A DNA stretch of 61,474 bases from Phenylobacterium sp. Root700 (GTDB lineage: Bacteria; Pseudomonadota; Alphaproteobacteria; Caulobacterales; Caulobacteraceae), in contig NZ_LMHT01000034.1 in NCBI RefSeq assembly GCF_001429025.1, positions 178,888 through 240,361 of the forward strand, read 5' to 3'. The translations under genes were made by a program, and so were the position numbers. Below the pieces are notes generated by a model. That model made no database searches and had not been told where the DNA came from. It saw only the letters and a list, made by a program, of their open reading frames with translations. Positions 16,298-24,388 of this stretch are shown here, one piece after another. Every line of letters starts with the position of its first letter. Position 1 is the first letter of the stretch.

Positions 16298-16836
16298 TGC
16301 TCCGGCTCCGCTGAGGGGCTGGTCGCGGCCCGTCGGTGATCGGTGAATTCGGCGGCGCGGCGCGCGCGCTCCTCGGCCCAGGCCTGGCTCGGCTGGCCGC
16401 TCATCTCGGTCCAGGCGACCAGGCCGCCGCAGGCGGGGCATTTGCCGTCGAGTTCGAGCTCCGAGCCGCAGGCGCGGTGGAACATCCGGGTGGCCGGCTG
16501 CTGGCCCTGCGGCTTGCACCACTGTTCGCCCCAGGTCCGCAGCGCCAGGATGACCGGCATCAGGTGGCGCCCCTTGGGCGTCAGGCGATATTCGTGTCGC
16601 GGCGGGCGCTCCAGATAGGCGTGCCGCTCGACCAGGCCGTCGGCTTCGAGGCGTTTCAGGCGCGCGGCGAGCATCTGGCTGGTGGCCCCGGTCTGGGCCT
16701 GCAGGTCCTGGAAACGGCTCTGGCCCAGCAGCAGTTCGCGCACGATCAGGATCGACCAGCGGTCCCCGACCAGGCCGGTGGAGTGGGCGATCGGGCACAG
16801 GGTGTCGTCGCCGATGTCGTGCTCAGAAGCGCCCAT
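16294..16836 (-). CDS. HxlR-family transcriptional regulator with C-terminal zinc-ribbon-like tail
   Basis: I use the ATG at 16836 (MGASEHDIGDDTLCPIAHST); an in-frame extension to 16917 would run through the operator-like repeat. The 180-residue protein has the HxlR winged helix (about 15-105): 'CPIAHSTGLVGDRWSILIVRELLLGQSRFQDLQ' and 'LKRLEADGLVERHAY'. A tail with 'RACGSELELDGKCPACGGLVAW', a short zinc ribbon, follows. Its stop overlaps the start of the FAD oxidoreductase gene, so the two are cotranscribed. It diverges from the desaturase gene, with repeated motifs between them. Confidence 0.85.
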   Translation of the reverse strand: MGASEHDIGDDTLCPIAHSTGLVGDRWSILIVRELLLGQSRFQDLQAQTGATSQMLAARLKRLEADGLVERHAYLERPPRHEYRLTPKGRHLMPVILALRTWGEQWCKPQGQQPATRMFHRACGSELELDGKCPACGGLVAWTEMSGQPSQAWAEERARRAAEFTDHRRAATSPSAEPEQ

Positions 16837-16857
16837 TCGCCTGGTTCCGGTTCGGTA

Positions 16858-16967
16858 TGATTTTCGAAGTTGCTCGACACTATGAATTTCATATCTTCGC
16901 TGTCCAGCCCCAATCACAAAAATGACGCCCTCGTCACTTTTGAGTCGCTTTGATTTTCAAAGTAGCT
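16858..16967. promoter_or_regulatory. candidate HxlR operators: two copies of TGATTTTCRAAGTWGCT
   Basis: TGATTTTCGAAGTTGCT (16858-16874) and TGATTTTCAAAGTAGCT (16951-16967) agree at 15 of 17 bases. The second copy overlaps a perfect inverted repeat, CTTTGA-TTT-TCAAAG (16948-16962). Both lie in the AT-rich divergent region between the HxlR gene and the desaturase gene, so autoregulation and control of the desaturase are likely. Confidence 0.5.
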
Positions 16968-17011
16968 ATCGTCCGGCGAAATCTTGAGGAAACGGATAGG
17001 GAGGACAGGCC

Positions 17012-17941
17012 ATGGCGGACGGCTCGCACGACCCGAAAGCGCTGCGCGCGGCGATCGGGATCTCTCACGCCGACGAGCGGCGGATCGCGGTGGAGCTGTC
17101 GCCGGCGGTGGCCTGGCCGACGCTGATCCTGGCGCTGGCCTTGCCGATCACCTTGCTCAGCGTCATCGCGCTCGGCTTCACCGGCGCCCTGCCTTTGTGG
17201 CTCTGCACGCCGGTGCTGGCGATCGTCTCCTACGCCCACTACACGCTGGTCCATGAGTCCATCCACGGCAACGTGGTCGCCAAGCCCAAGGGTGCCGCCT
17301 GGATCAACACCGTTGTCGGCTGGATCGGCGCGCTGGGCATGGGGATGGGCTGGCCCGCCCTGCAACGCACCCACGTGCTGCACCACTCCCACACCAACAC
17401 CGAGCGCGACCCGGACATCTTCGTGAAGGGCACCTTCGTCCAGTTGCTGCGCAAGTGGCTGATCTCGGCGTCGATGTCGCTGATGCCGATGTTCACGCTG
17501 CGGTTCATCAACGCCGAGCGCTACAAGCGACTGGGGACGATCCTCAGCCCGGCCGAGATCGCCCAGGTCTCGGCCGTCACGCTGTTCACCCTGGCGCTGC
17601 TGATCGCGGCGGTCGCGACGGGCCATGTCGCCCAATGGCTGATGCTGTGGTTCCTGCCGACGCGGCTGGGCATGCTGGCCCTGAACATCTTCTTCCAGTG
17701 GCTGCCGCACCATCCGTTCGACCAGACCGAGCGCTACCTGAACACCCGCGCCAGCCTGTGGCCCGGCGGCACGTTCCTGTTGCTGCAGCAGAACCTGCAC
17801 CTGGTGCACCACCTGTGGCCCAGCGTGCCGTTCTACAACTACGCCCGGCTGTTCCGCCGGCTCCGCCCGGTGCTGAAGGCCGAGGGCTCGCGCATCGAGG
17901 GCCTGATGGTCGGGCCAGGACGGCGGACGATCACCGACTGA
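17012..17941 (+). CDS. fatty acid desaturase family membrane protein
   Basis: A 309-residue integral membrane protein with the three histidine boxes of membrane diiron desaturases/hydroxylases: 'HESIHG' (about residue 82), 'HVLHHSHTN' (about 122) and 'HLVHHLWP' (about 265). Hydrophobic segments lie at about 33-55, 60-78, 95-115, 185-210 and 212-230. It resembles desaturases acting on lipids or carotenoid rings; the substrate is undetermined. A GGGAGGA ribosome binding site precedes the ATG. It diverges from the HxlR/FAD operon and may be under the same regulator. Confidence 0.85.
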   Translation: MADGSHDPKALRAAIGISHADERRIAVELSPAVAWPTLILALALPITLLSVIALGFTGALPLWLCTPVLAIVSYAHYTLVHESIHGNVVAKPKGAAWINTVVGWIGALGMGMGWPALQRTHVLHHSHTNTERDPDIFVKGTFVQLLRKWLISASMSLMPMFTLRFINAERYKRLGTILSPAEIAQVSAVTLFTLALLIAAVATGHVAQWLMLWFLPTRLGMLALNIFFQWLPHHPFDQTERYLNTRASLWPGGTFLLLQQNLHLVHHLWPSVPFYNYARLFRRLRPVLKAEGSRIEGLMVGPGRRTITD

Positions 17942-18041
17942 CGCACGGCTGGGCCCCTGCCCCGCGCTTCACCGCCAAGTTGTTTGCGAAAGCCGTATGA
18001 ACTGTAGCAAAACTCTCCCCGTTGGCAGGAGAGGTTGCGCC

Positions 18042-19133
18042 GTGGATTTTTCGAAGCTGCAGACGACGAGCAAGGTCGTGGGCGAGTGGGCCTATCCGCA
18101 AGGGCTGGCCAACCGCACGGGCCTGCTGCAGGTCGATGACGCGGCGGGCCACCGGCTCTACTGGGAGGAATACGGGAACCCCGACGGCGAGCCGGTGATG
18201 TTCCTGCACGGCGGGCCGGGCGGCGCCTGCGCCCCAGTGATGTCGCGGTTCTTCGATCCGGCCCGCTACCGGGTGATCCTGTTCGACCAGCGCGGCTGCG
18301 GGAAGAGCGAGCCGTCGGTGGCGGTGGCCGGGCCGAAGATCGCCCTGACGCACAACACCACCGATCACCTGGTCGCCGACATCAACGCCCTGCGCGAGAC
18401 GCTGGGGATCGACGGCAAGATGCATGTGTTCGGCGGCAGCTGGGGCAGCACCCTGGCGATGGTCTACGCCATCCGCCACCCGCAAAACGTCCAGTCGCTG
18501 ATCCTGCGCGGCATCTTCCTCGGGACCCAAGAAGACCTGCTCTACATGTACCAGGGCAACGCCGCGACGTTCGAGAACGCGCCCTTCGCGCTGAGCGAGC
18601 CCGGCTCCTACGTGACCTATCCGGACGAATGGAAGACGTTCGTGGAGGTGATCGCGCCGGACGGCCGCGCCGACATGATGGGCGCCTACAAGGCGATCTT
18701 CGACATGACGCCGAGCGATGAGGCGCAGCGCGAGCGGCAGCTGCGCGCGGCGATGGCCTGGTCGGTCTGGGAGGGGACCATCTCCAACATGATCCCGGCC
18801 AGCGACGACGCCGGCAAGTTCGGCGAGGAGGCCTTCGCGCTGTGCTTCGCGCAGATCGAGGCGCATTTCTTCGCCAACGACCTGTTCCTGACGCCGGACT
18901 ACATCATCGCCAACCTGGCCAAGATGGCGAAGGTCCCGACCCATATCGTCCATGGCCGCTTCGACCAGGTCTGCCCGCTGCCGCAGGCCTCGCGCCTGGT
19001 CGCCAGCCTGGAGGCGCTGGGCGCGCCGCCCGCGACCTTCGTGATGACCAACGCCGGCCACAGCGCCATGGAGCGCGAGACGGTGCTGGCCCTGACCGCG
19101 ATCATGGACGGGCTGCCGAGGATGGCGGGTTAG
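18042..19133 (+). CDS. pip: prolyl aminopeptidase (proline iminopeptidase)
   Basis: I prefer the GTG at 18042 because GGAGAGG lies about 7 bp upstream; an ATG at 17997 is also open. The 363-residue alpha/beta hydrolase has 'VMFLHGGPGGACAPVMSRFFDP' (oxyanion hole), 'FDQRGCGKSEPS', the nucleophile motif 'GGSWGSTLAMVYA', and late motifs 'VHGRFDQVCP' (Asp) and 'TNAGHSAME' (His). These are the S33 proline iminopeptidase signatures; the enzyme releases N-terminal proline from peptides. Cytoplasmic. It starts about 100 bp after the desaturase gene, so cotranscription is possible. Confidence 0.9.
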   Translation: MDFSKLQTTSKVVGEWAYPQGLANRTGLLQVDDAAGHRLYWEEYGNPDGEPVMFLHGGPGGACAPVMSRFFDPARYRVILFDQRGCGKSEPSVAVAGPKIALTHNTTDHLVADINALRETLGIDGKMHVFGGSWGSTLAMVYAIRHPQNVQSLILRGIFLGTQEDLLYMYQGNAATFENAPFALSEPGSYVTYPDEWKTFVEVIAPDGRADMMGAYKAIFDMTPSDEAQRERQLRAAMAWSVWEGTISNMIPASDDAGKFGEEAFALCFAQIEAHFFANDLFLTPDYIIANLAKMAKVPTHIVHGRFDQVCPLPQASRLVASLEALGAPPATFVMTNAGHSAMERETVLALTAIMDGLPRMAG

Positions 19134-19215
19134 GCGGCGCGGGCATCCGGGGAACGTCAGCCCCCCGCGCCGGATGCGGACGCTCCTAGTGTCTTAGCAG
19201 GGTGGCGAGCGGACT

Positions 19216-19746
19216 TTAGGAAAGTGGCGAGAGTGGATCACTCGTCGGCAAGCCGTCATTCAAAGGCCGTCGCCACCAACCGACGTCGTGCCATCTGCCG
19301 AATTTGAAGCCGACTTCGCGGTATGTGCCTAAGTGATGAAATCCCAGAGCTTCGTGCAGGCCCACGCTTTTGTCGTTCGGCAATGCAATGCCAGCAAAGG
19401 CCGCGTGAAAGCCTTGGCGGGTGAGCCGATCCAAGAGCTCAGTGTAGAGCGCCCGGCCTATACCACGGCGATGAGCGCGTGGGGCGGCATAGACCGTCAC
19501 ATCAACTGACCAGCGGTACGCCGGGCGAGCACGGTGTGGTCCCGCATATGCGTATGCAAGCACCCCGGTATCATCCTCGAAGACCAGAAACGGACAGGTC
19601 GTTAGAGTCGCCGCAATTCGTTCGCTCATTTCCGCGGGGGTCGGCGGAACGTCCTCGAACGATATCGCCGTGTCTAAGACGTAAGGCCGATAGATCGCGG
19701 CGAGCGCGTCACCATCCTCTGGTCGCGCAACCCGTATTTGCCTCAT
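19216..19746 (-). CDS. GNAT N-acetyltransferase, phosphinothricin acetyltransferase-like
   Basis: A 176-residue GNAT protein. It starts 'IRVARPEDGDALAAIYRPYVLDTAISFE' and carries the acetyl-CoA motif 'HRRGIGRALYTELLDRL' and the C-terminal 'SVGLHEALGFHHLGTYREVGFKFGRWHDVGWWRR'. The last motif is typical of the PAT/BAR group (phosphinothricin or methionine sulfoximine acetylation). The natural substrate cannot be inferred. Its GC content is lower than the flanks. It is a single gene. Confidence 0.85.
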   Translation of the reverse strand: MRQIRVARPEDGDALAAIYRPYVLDTAISFEDVPPTPAEMSERIAATLTTCPFLVFEDDTGVLAYAYAGPHRARPAYRWSVDVTVYAAPRAHRRGIGRALYTELLDRLTRQGFHAAFAGIALPNDKSVGLHEALGFHHLGTYREVGFKFGRWHDVGWWRRPLNDGLPTSDPLSPLS

Positions 19747-19888
19747 GTTGAGCCCTCCCGGTTAGAGCCTAGTGTCGAGAGGCGACTAAACAAAGCCGCT
19801 ATCATGAAGGTCCGCCAAGGGTCGAAGCGGACATAGCGCGAAGGTGCAGATAGAGCCCCTCTCCGCGCTTCGGGTCCGTACTCAATAC

Positions 19889-19993
19889 CGCTCATCTCGG
19901 CGAAGGCCGGCGGCTGTCTGGATCAGTTCCGAGTCTGTAGAATCCGCGTCTGAGCCATCCCATCTGGATCGCCGCCTTCGCCGGGACGAGCGG
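19889..19993. repeat. about 105-bp element with hairpin-forming inverted ends, copy 1
   Basis: The ends are CGCTCATCTCGGCGAAGG and, inverted, CCTTCGCCGGGACGAGCGG. The interior ('AGTCTGTAGAATCCGCGTCT', then CCATCTGG) closely matches the interior of the element at 58321-58445, so the two are diverged copies of one non-coding, MITE-like repeat. Confidence 0.65.
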
Positions 19994-20041
19994 GGTGGGA
20001 GAGGTGTTGAATTTGCCCGACCTGGGCGGCGCTGAAGCGCG

Positions 20042-20725
20042 CTAGGTTTGCGGCTCGGCCTTGCCTGCCCCCAGGCGCGGCTCGGTCCCGGCCAGCAGCC
20101 GTTGGATGTTGGCGCGGTGGCGGACAATCACGTAGACGCCGCCAGCGATCACCATCAGGCGATAGGGTGTTGGCTGATCCAGGGCGCAGATGAAGGCGAC
20201 CGCGGTCAGGGCCGCCAGCATCGAGCTGAAGGACATGATCCGAGTGACAGCCAGCGCCGCGCCGAACACCGCCAGGGCGCCCAGGCCCACCGGCCAGGAC
20301 ATCGCCAGCAAGACGCCGAGCCCGGTCGCGACGGACTTGCCGCCGGTGAAGTTCAGCCAGATCGAACGGCTATGCCCCAGCAGGGCGGCGAGGCCGGCCA
20401 GGGACACCACCCAAGGCGTCCAGGCCTGCAGATCAAGCGCGCTCGGCGGCGTGGCGGACGCCCAGGCCGAGAACCAGGGACAGAACCAGCGGGCGAAGAC
20501 GATCGCCGCTACGCCCTTCAGCACGTCGATCAGCAGCACGCCCCAGAACGGCCACGGCCCCAGGGTGCGCAGCACATTGGTCGCCCCGGTGGAGCTGGAG
20601 CCGAGCCGCCGGATGTCGACGCCCTTGAGCAGCCTGCCCGCCAGATAGCCGGTGGGGGTGGCCCCGAGGAGATAGGCGACCACCACCGCAACTAGGCTCG
20701 CAATCTGGAAGGCCGGCGACGTCAC
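20042..20725 (-). CDS. plsY: acyl-phosphate glycerol-3-phosphate acyltransferase PlsY
   Basis: A 227-residue inner-membrane enzyme that transfers the acyl group from acyl-phosphate to glycerol-3-phosphate, the first step of phospholipid synthesis. The three PlsY motifs are visible: 'GSSSTGATNVLRTLG', 'GHSRSIWLNFTGGKSVATGLGV', and 'VYVIVRHRANIQRLLAGTE'. Hydrophobic segments fit about five to seven membrane helices. Its ATG overlaps the stop of the upstream small gene (ATGA), implying translational coupling. The C-terminal tail 'RLGAGKAEPQT' is slightly longer than usual. Confidence 0.92.
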   Translation of the reverse strand: MTSPAFQIASLVAVVVAYLLGATPTGYLAGRLLKGVDIRRLGSSSTGATNVLRTLGPWPFWGVLLIDVLKGVAAIVFARWFCPWFSAWASATPPSALDLQAWTPWVVSLAGLAALLGHSRSIWLNFTGGKSVATGLGVLLAMSWPVGLGALAVFGAALAVTRIMSFSSMLAALTAVAFICALDQPTPYRLMVIAGGVYVIVRHRANIQRLLAGTEPRLGAGKAEPQT

Positions 20726-21027
20726 CGCGTGGGCGCGAGCGTCTTAGCGGCGTCCTTGGGCTTCATCGGCGTCGGCGAGCCCGCCCTGGGGAGGCTCGCC
20801 TTGCACGTTCGGTAGAGATCAGAGCACATTTTGGTGCAGTTCGCGGCCTCGGGATCAGTTCCAGTCCCATGGACAACGTAACAATCCCTAACGCAAAGGC
20901 CGTAACTGTTAGTACAGCGCTGACCAGGGGTCATTGGCGGAGCTGAACCTCTCTGTTCAGCGAATGATGCGCTGGCGAAGATACTCGAAACGACGGCGAC
21001 CAATGCAATAACCATAATCCTGGTCAT
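20722..21027 (-). CDS. small secreted cysteine-rich protein
   Basis: A 101-residue protein with a signal peptide (MTRIMVIALVAVVSSIFASASFA|EQ). The mature domain has five regularly spaced cysteines ('GQRCTNSYGLCVRDCYVVHG', 'NCTKMCSDLYRTCKASL'), suggesting two disulfides. No family is recognised. The stop overlaps the plsY start as ATGA, an odd pairing of a secreted mini-protein with a membrane acyltransferase. Codons are less GC-biased than in plsY. Confidence 0.6.
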   Translation of the reverse strand: MTRIMVIALVAVVSSIFASASFAEQRGSAPPMTPGQRCTNSYGLCVRDCYVVHGTGTDPEAANCTKMCSDLYRTCKASLPRAGSPTPMKPKDAAKTLAPTR

Positions 21028-21103
21028 GGCTGGGTTCCTTCAATTCTGGCACTTCGACGGTGATCCGTTATTTCACAGGTGTCCAGAGAATCCGGCGGGA
21101 AGC

Positions 21104-21781
21104 CTAGTCGCCGAAGCCGACGAACACCGTCGCCTCGGCCACGGCCTTGCGTTCGGACACCACCGCGTTCGCCGGGAAGGTGTCGTCGGGCCAGCCCAGC
21201 GCGATGCTCTTCATGATGACCTGGTCGGCGGCGATGCCGGCGTGCTCGCGCACCACCGGCGACTGCATGATGCCCTGGCTGTTGATCACTGCGCCCAGGC
21301 CGCGCGACCAGGCGGCGTTGACCAGGGCGGTGGTCACCGCGCCGCAGTCGAAGGGGGTGTCGTCGCTGCCGTCCAGCACGCGGTCATAGGTGACGATCAC
21401 GCAGACCGGGGCGTCGAACTGGCGGAACCCGCGCAGCACCCAATCCTGGCGCATCTCCTTGTCGTCGCGCGCGATGCCCATGGCGGAGAACAGCTGCTTG
21501 GCGACGCCGACCTGCCGATCGCGGTGCTGACCTTCAAAGGCCTGGCCCTGGCGGAACTCGCGCGATTGCGGCACGCCCGCCACCATCCGCTCGGTGTTGC
21601 CGGCGCGGATACGGTCCAGCGGCTCGCCGGTGATGATGTAGAAATTCCAGGGCTGGGTGTTCATCGACGACGGCGCACGCATCGCCAGGCCGATGATTTC
21701 CTCGATCAGCGCCTTGGGCACCGGGTCCGGCTTGTAACCGCGGATGCTGCGGCGACCGAGGATGACGTCATCAAACTGCAT
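21104..21781 (-). CDS. nitroreductase family protein
   Basis: A 225-residue FMN-dependent nitroreductase-fold protein. N-terminal 'VILGRRSIRGYKPDPVPKALIEEIIGLAMRAPSSMNTQPWNFYIITG' carries the FMN phosphate-binding RRSIR and the S-S/N-T-Q-P-W motif. 'GAVTTALVNAAWSRGLGAVINSQG' and 'SIALGWPDDTFPAN' complete the fold. It reduces quinones or nitro compounds with NAD(P)H; the physiological substrate is unknown. Single gene. Confidence 0.88.
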   Translation of the reverse strand: MQFDDVILGRRSIRGYKPDPVPKALIEEIIGLAMRAPSSMNTQPWNFYIITGEPLDRIRAGNTERMVAGVPQSREFRQGQAFEGQHRDRQVGVAKQLFSAMGIARDDKEMRQDWVLRGFRQFDAPVCVIVTYDRVLDGSDDTPFDCGAVTTALVNAAWSRGLGAVINSQGIMQSPVVREHAGIAADQVIMKSIALGWPDDTFPANAVVSERKAVAEATVFVGFGD

Positions 21782-22034
21782 GAATAGCCCTTGGGAAAAT
21801 TAGCGCGGTTTCAAATCAGTAGAGAACTGGCAGCCTGCCTCCACCAGCGGCGACGCGCGAACGGAGAAGTCAGGCGGCCTACTTTCTCAGCCACAATGAC
21901 GCGGAAATCCAGAGCTACGACTCGCCCGCGCCAGATGGGGACGTCGCCAAGATCCAGCCGGCCGATATGACGCGGGATGTCGGAGAGCCGCCTGGTCGTT
22001 CGTCCTTGGGATAGGAAGCCCCTGGAGGAAGACA

Positions 22035-22106
22035 ATGCCCAAGATCACCGCCATCGCCCGTGTCATGCTGACCCGCGTCATGCCGTCGCCGGGAGCCGCG
22101 CTATGA
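22035..22106 (+). CDS. possible 23-residue coupled upstream ORF
   Basis: An ATG at 22035 with a strong GGAGGAAG ribosome binding site opens a 23-codon frame ('MPKITAIARVMLTRVMPSPG' and three more residues). Its TGA overlaps the ATG of the GST gene (CTATGAGC). This is the layout of a translationally coupled leader ORF. The peptide matches no family I know, and there is only modest evidence that it is translated. Confidence 0.35.
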   Translation: MPKITAIARVMLTRVMPSPGAAL

Positions 22107-22753
22107 GCCCCACCATCACCGCCTTTGAAAGTTCACCCGACCGCGGCCGGGGCCTGGCGCGGGACATGCGCGTGCGCTGGGCGCTTGAGGAGGTGGGCCA
22201 GCCCTACGAGGTGCGGCTGGTGTCGTTCAAGGCGATGAAAGAGCCCGCCCATCTGGCGCTGCATCCCTTCGGCCAGATCCCGACCTATGAGGAGGGCGAC
22301 CTGGCCCTGTTCGAGTCCGGCGCCATCGTGTTCCATATCGCCCAGCGCCATGGCGGCCTGTTGCCGAAGGACGCGAACGCCCGCGCGCGCGCGATCACCT
22401 GGATGTTCGCCGCGCTCAGTACGGTGGAGCCGCCGATCGTCGATCGCTCGTTCGCGGTGCTGCTGGAGCGCGACAAGCCCTGGCATGAGGCCCGCCTGCC
22501 CATGCTTGAGGATCGCGTCCGCCACCGGCTGGGCGAGCTGTCCCGCCACCTTGGCGAGGCCGACTGGCTGGATGGCGCGTTCAGCGCCGGCGACCTGATG
22601 ATGGTGAGCGTGCTGCGCCGGTTGGACGGATCGGGCTTGCTGGAGGAATATCCAACCCTCTGCGCCTACATCGCCCGGGGCGAGGCGCGGCCCGCCTACC
22701 AGCGCGCCTTCGACGACCAGTTGGCGGTCTTCACCGCCGCCTCGAGCCGCTGA
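22103..22753 (+). CDS. glutathione S-transferase family protein
   Basis: The start is the ATG at 22103 with GGGAG 7 bp upstream. The 216-residue protein has a thioredoxin-like N-terminal domain ('RDMRVRWALEEVGQPYEVRLVSFKAMKEPAHLALHPFGQIPTYEEGDLALFESGAIVFHIA', with the glutathione-binding F-x-Q-I-P and E-S) and a helical C-terminal domain ('WLDGAFSAGDLMMVSVLRRL'). The Arg rather than Cys/Ser after the first strand suggests a non-classical active site. Substrate unknown. It is followed 82 bp later by a GNAT gene. Confidence 0.85.
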   Translation: MSPTITAFESSPDRGRGLARDMRVRWALEEVGQPYEVRLVSFKAMKEPAHLALHPFGQIPTYEEGDLALFESGAIVFHIAQRHGGLLPKDANARARAITWMFAALSTVEPPIVDRSFAVLLERDKPWHEARLPMLEDRVRHRLGELSRHLGEADWLDGAFSAGDLMMVSVLRRLDGSGLLEEYPTLCAYIARGEARPAYQRAFDDQLAVFTAASSR

Positions 22754-22835
22754 GGGTGGTCCGACGCCGTTCGTTGGGGCGGCTTTGGCGGCGTTGTGGC
22801 AAGCTGGACCAGGGCCAAGCGCGGGGGCGAGAGCG

Positions 22836-23609
22836 ATGGATGAGACCGAAGAGCTGATCTGCCTCTGCGTGCGCGCGCTGGTCGCCCAGATGGCGGGCGT
22901 GCCGGGAGTCGAGCTGACCATGACGCGAAGCTGCATCCTGGGCCTGACCGGCGAGCCGCTGGCCGACTTCAACATGCTGACCCTGGGCGACGATCCAGGC
23001 GCCGAGGGCTTCCTCACCCGGTCGGTGGCGCGGGCCAGGGCGCGCGGGCTGCCGCTGCTGGCGATGATGAGCCCTCGTGTGGCGCCGGCCCTGGCGCCGG
23101 TCGCGGCGGAGCTGGGCCTGACGCCCGTGGGCGCGGCGCCGCTGATGGTGCTGCGCGCAGGGACGGAGGTTGCGCCGGGCCGCCCCGTGAAGGTCGCCCG
23201 CGCGCTGGGGCCTGAGCTGGTCGCCATCGCCGGCGATCTGGTCGCCGCCGCCTTCGACTCGCCCCGCGACGCCATCGCCCGGTGCATCGATGTGGTGATC
23301 ACGCCGACCGCCGGCGTGGAGACCTATATCGCCTGGGGCGAGGCCGGACCGATGAGCGCGGTCTCGGTGACGCCGACGGGAAATACGGCGGGGATCTCGC
23401 TCATGGCCACGCCGCCGGAGCACCAACGCCAGGGCATGGGCCGCGCGCTGCTGACCCAGGTGATCGAGGACTATCGACGCCGCGGCGTGGAGCGCTTCCA
23501 CCTGAGCGCCAGCGAGGCGGGCCGGCCGCTCTATGCCAGCCTCGGCTTCGAGCCGATCGCCGAGCTGTCGGCCTGGCTGCTCGACCAAGCACCCCAGGTG
23601 GATCGCTAG
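22836..23609 (+). CDS. GNAT family N-acetyltransferase
   Basis: Starts at the ATG at 22836, after a GAGAGCG motif; 257 residues. The C-terminal half holds the acetyl-CoA-binding site 'PPEHQRQGMGRALLTQVIEDYRRRGVERFHLSASEAGRPLYASLGFEPI'. The N-terminal half (about 1-110; 'TRSCILGLTGEPLADFNMLTLGDDP') is a second, degenerate GNAT-like domain, as in many two-domain acetyltransferases. Substrate unknown. Its stop overlaps the convergent LytTR regulator gene within the four bases CTAG. Confidence 0.8.
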   Translation: MDETEELICLCVRALVAQMAGVPGVELTMTRSCILGLTGEPLADFNMLTLGDDPGAEGFLTRSVARARARGLPLLAMMSPRVAPALAPVAAELGLTPVGAAPLMVLRAGTEVAPGRPVKVARALGPELVAIAGDLVAAAFDSPRDAIARCIDVVITPTAGVETYIAWGEAGPMSAVSVTPTGNTAGISLMATPPEHQRQGMGRALLTQVIEDYRRRGVERFHLSASEAGRPLYASLGFEPIAELSAWLLDQAPQVDR

Positions 23610-24388
23610 GCTCGGCTCGCCGAGGAGGCGGTTTCGAGTCCCAGGGCCAGCACGACCAAGCGGCTATAGCTCGCGCCGACCTCGACGATGGCGCCATCCT
23701 CGGCATGGAGCCTGAGCAGGTTGCGGCCGCTCCACTGGACCTGCCGGACGCTGGACAGGCGGATGAAGGACGAGCGATGAACCCGCATGATCTTGCCCGG
23801 GTCCAGCCGCCGTTCGAGCGCCGCCATCGTGGTGCGCTGGATGTGGGTGCGGCTGGCGGTGTGGATCAGCGCGTAGTCCTTCGCCGCCTCGATCCGCAGG
23901 ATGGCGTCAACCGCCACCCGCATATGCCCGTCGCGTTGGCTGACCCAGATTTCGGAGTCGTAGCCCTGGCGCCCCTCCTCGATCTGGCGTTCCAGCTCGT
24001 CGAGCCTGACCGCCGTCCGGGCCAGATCGAGGCGCCGCCGAGCGCGCTCCACGGCCGAGCGGACACGGTCGAAGCGGATCGGCTTCAAGAGGTAGTCCAC
24101 GGCGTCCAGCTCGAAGGCGACCGGCGCGAACTCGGCGAAGGCCGAGACGAATATGACCTGCACCGAGGGCCGGCTGCGCAGCGCCCGGGCGATCGCCACG
24201 CCGTTGCGCCCCGGCATCTGGACGTCGAGGAAAACCAGCTCGGGGAGCAGCCTCTCGATCTCGCACACGGCCTCGTCGCCATCGGCCGCCACGCCGACGA
24301 CCTCGACATCGGCGATCTCCTCCAGCGCCAGGCGAAGGCGGCGCTGGGCAAGCGGTTCGTCGTCGACGATGAGGGCGCGCAGGCTCAT
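23606..24388 (-). CDS. LytTR-family response regulator
   Basis: A 260-residue response regulator. The receiver domain (1-120) has the acidic pair in 'IVDDEPLAQRRL', the phosphoacceptor Asp55 in 'LVFLDVQMPGRNG', and the Lys in 'YLLKPIRFDRV'. The C-terminal LytTR DNA-binding domain (about 150-250) has 'HMRVAVDAILRIEAAKDYALIHT', 'GKIMRVHRSSFIRLSSV' and 'GAIVEVGASYSRLV'. Its start overlaps the end of the histidine kinase gene (ATGA), so this is a cognate pair. Target genes are unknown. Confidence 0.92.
   Translation of the reverse strand: MSLRALIVDDEPLAQRRLRLALEEIADVEVVGVAADGDEAVCEIERLLPELVFLDVQMPGRNGVAIARALRSRPSVQVIFVSAFAEFAPVAFELDAVDYLLKPIRFDRVRSAVERARRRLDLARTAVRLDELERQIEEGRQGYDSEIWVSQRDGHMRVAVDAILRIEAAKDYALIHTASRTHIQRTTMAALERRLDPGKIMRVHRSSFIRLSSVRQVQWSGRNLLRLHAEDGAIVEVGASYSRLVVLALGLETASSASRA

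Noticed and set aside
16298..16798. Extension of the FAD oxidoreductase frame to 16798
   Set aside because: The extra 167 residues are an out-of-frame reading of the HxlR gene; the ATGA overlap marks the true start.
21811..22035. Minus-strand frame of 74 residues in the nitroreductase/GST spacer
   Set aside because: Basic, low-complexity translation with no ribosome binding site and no family features.
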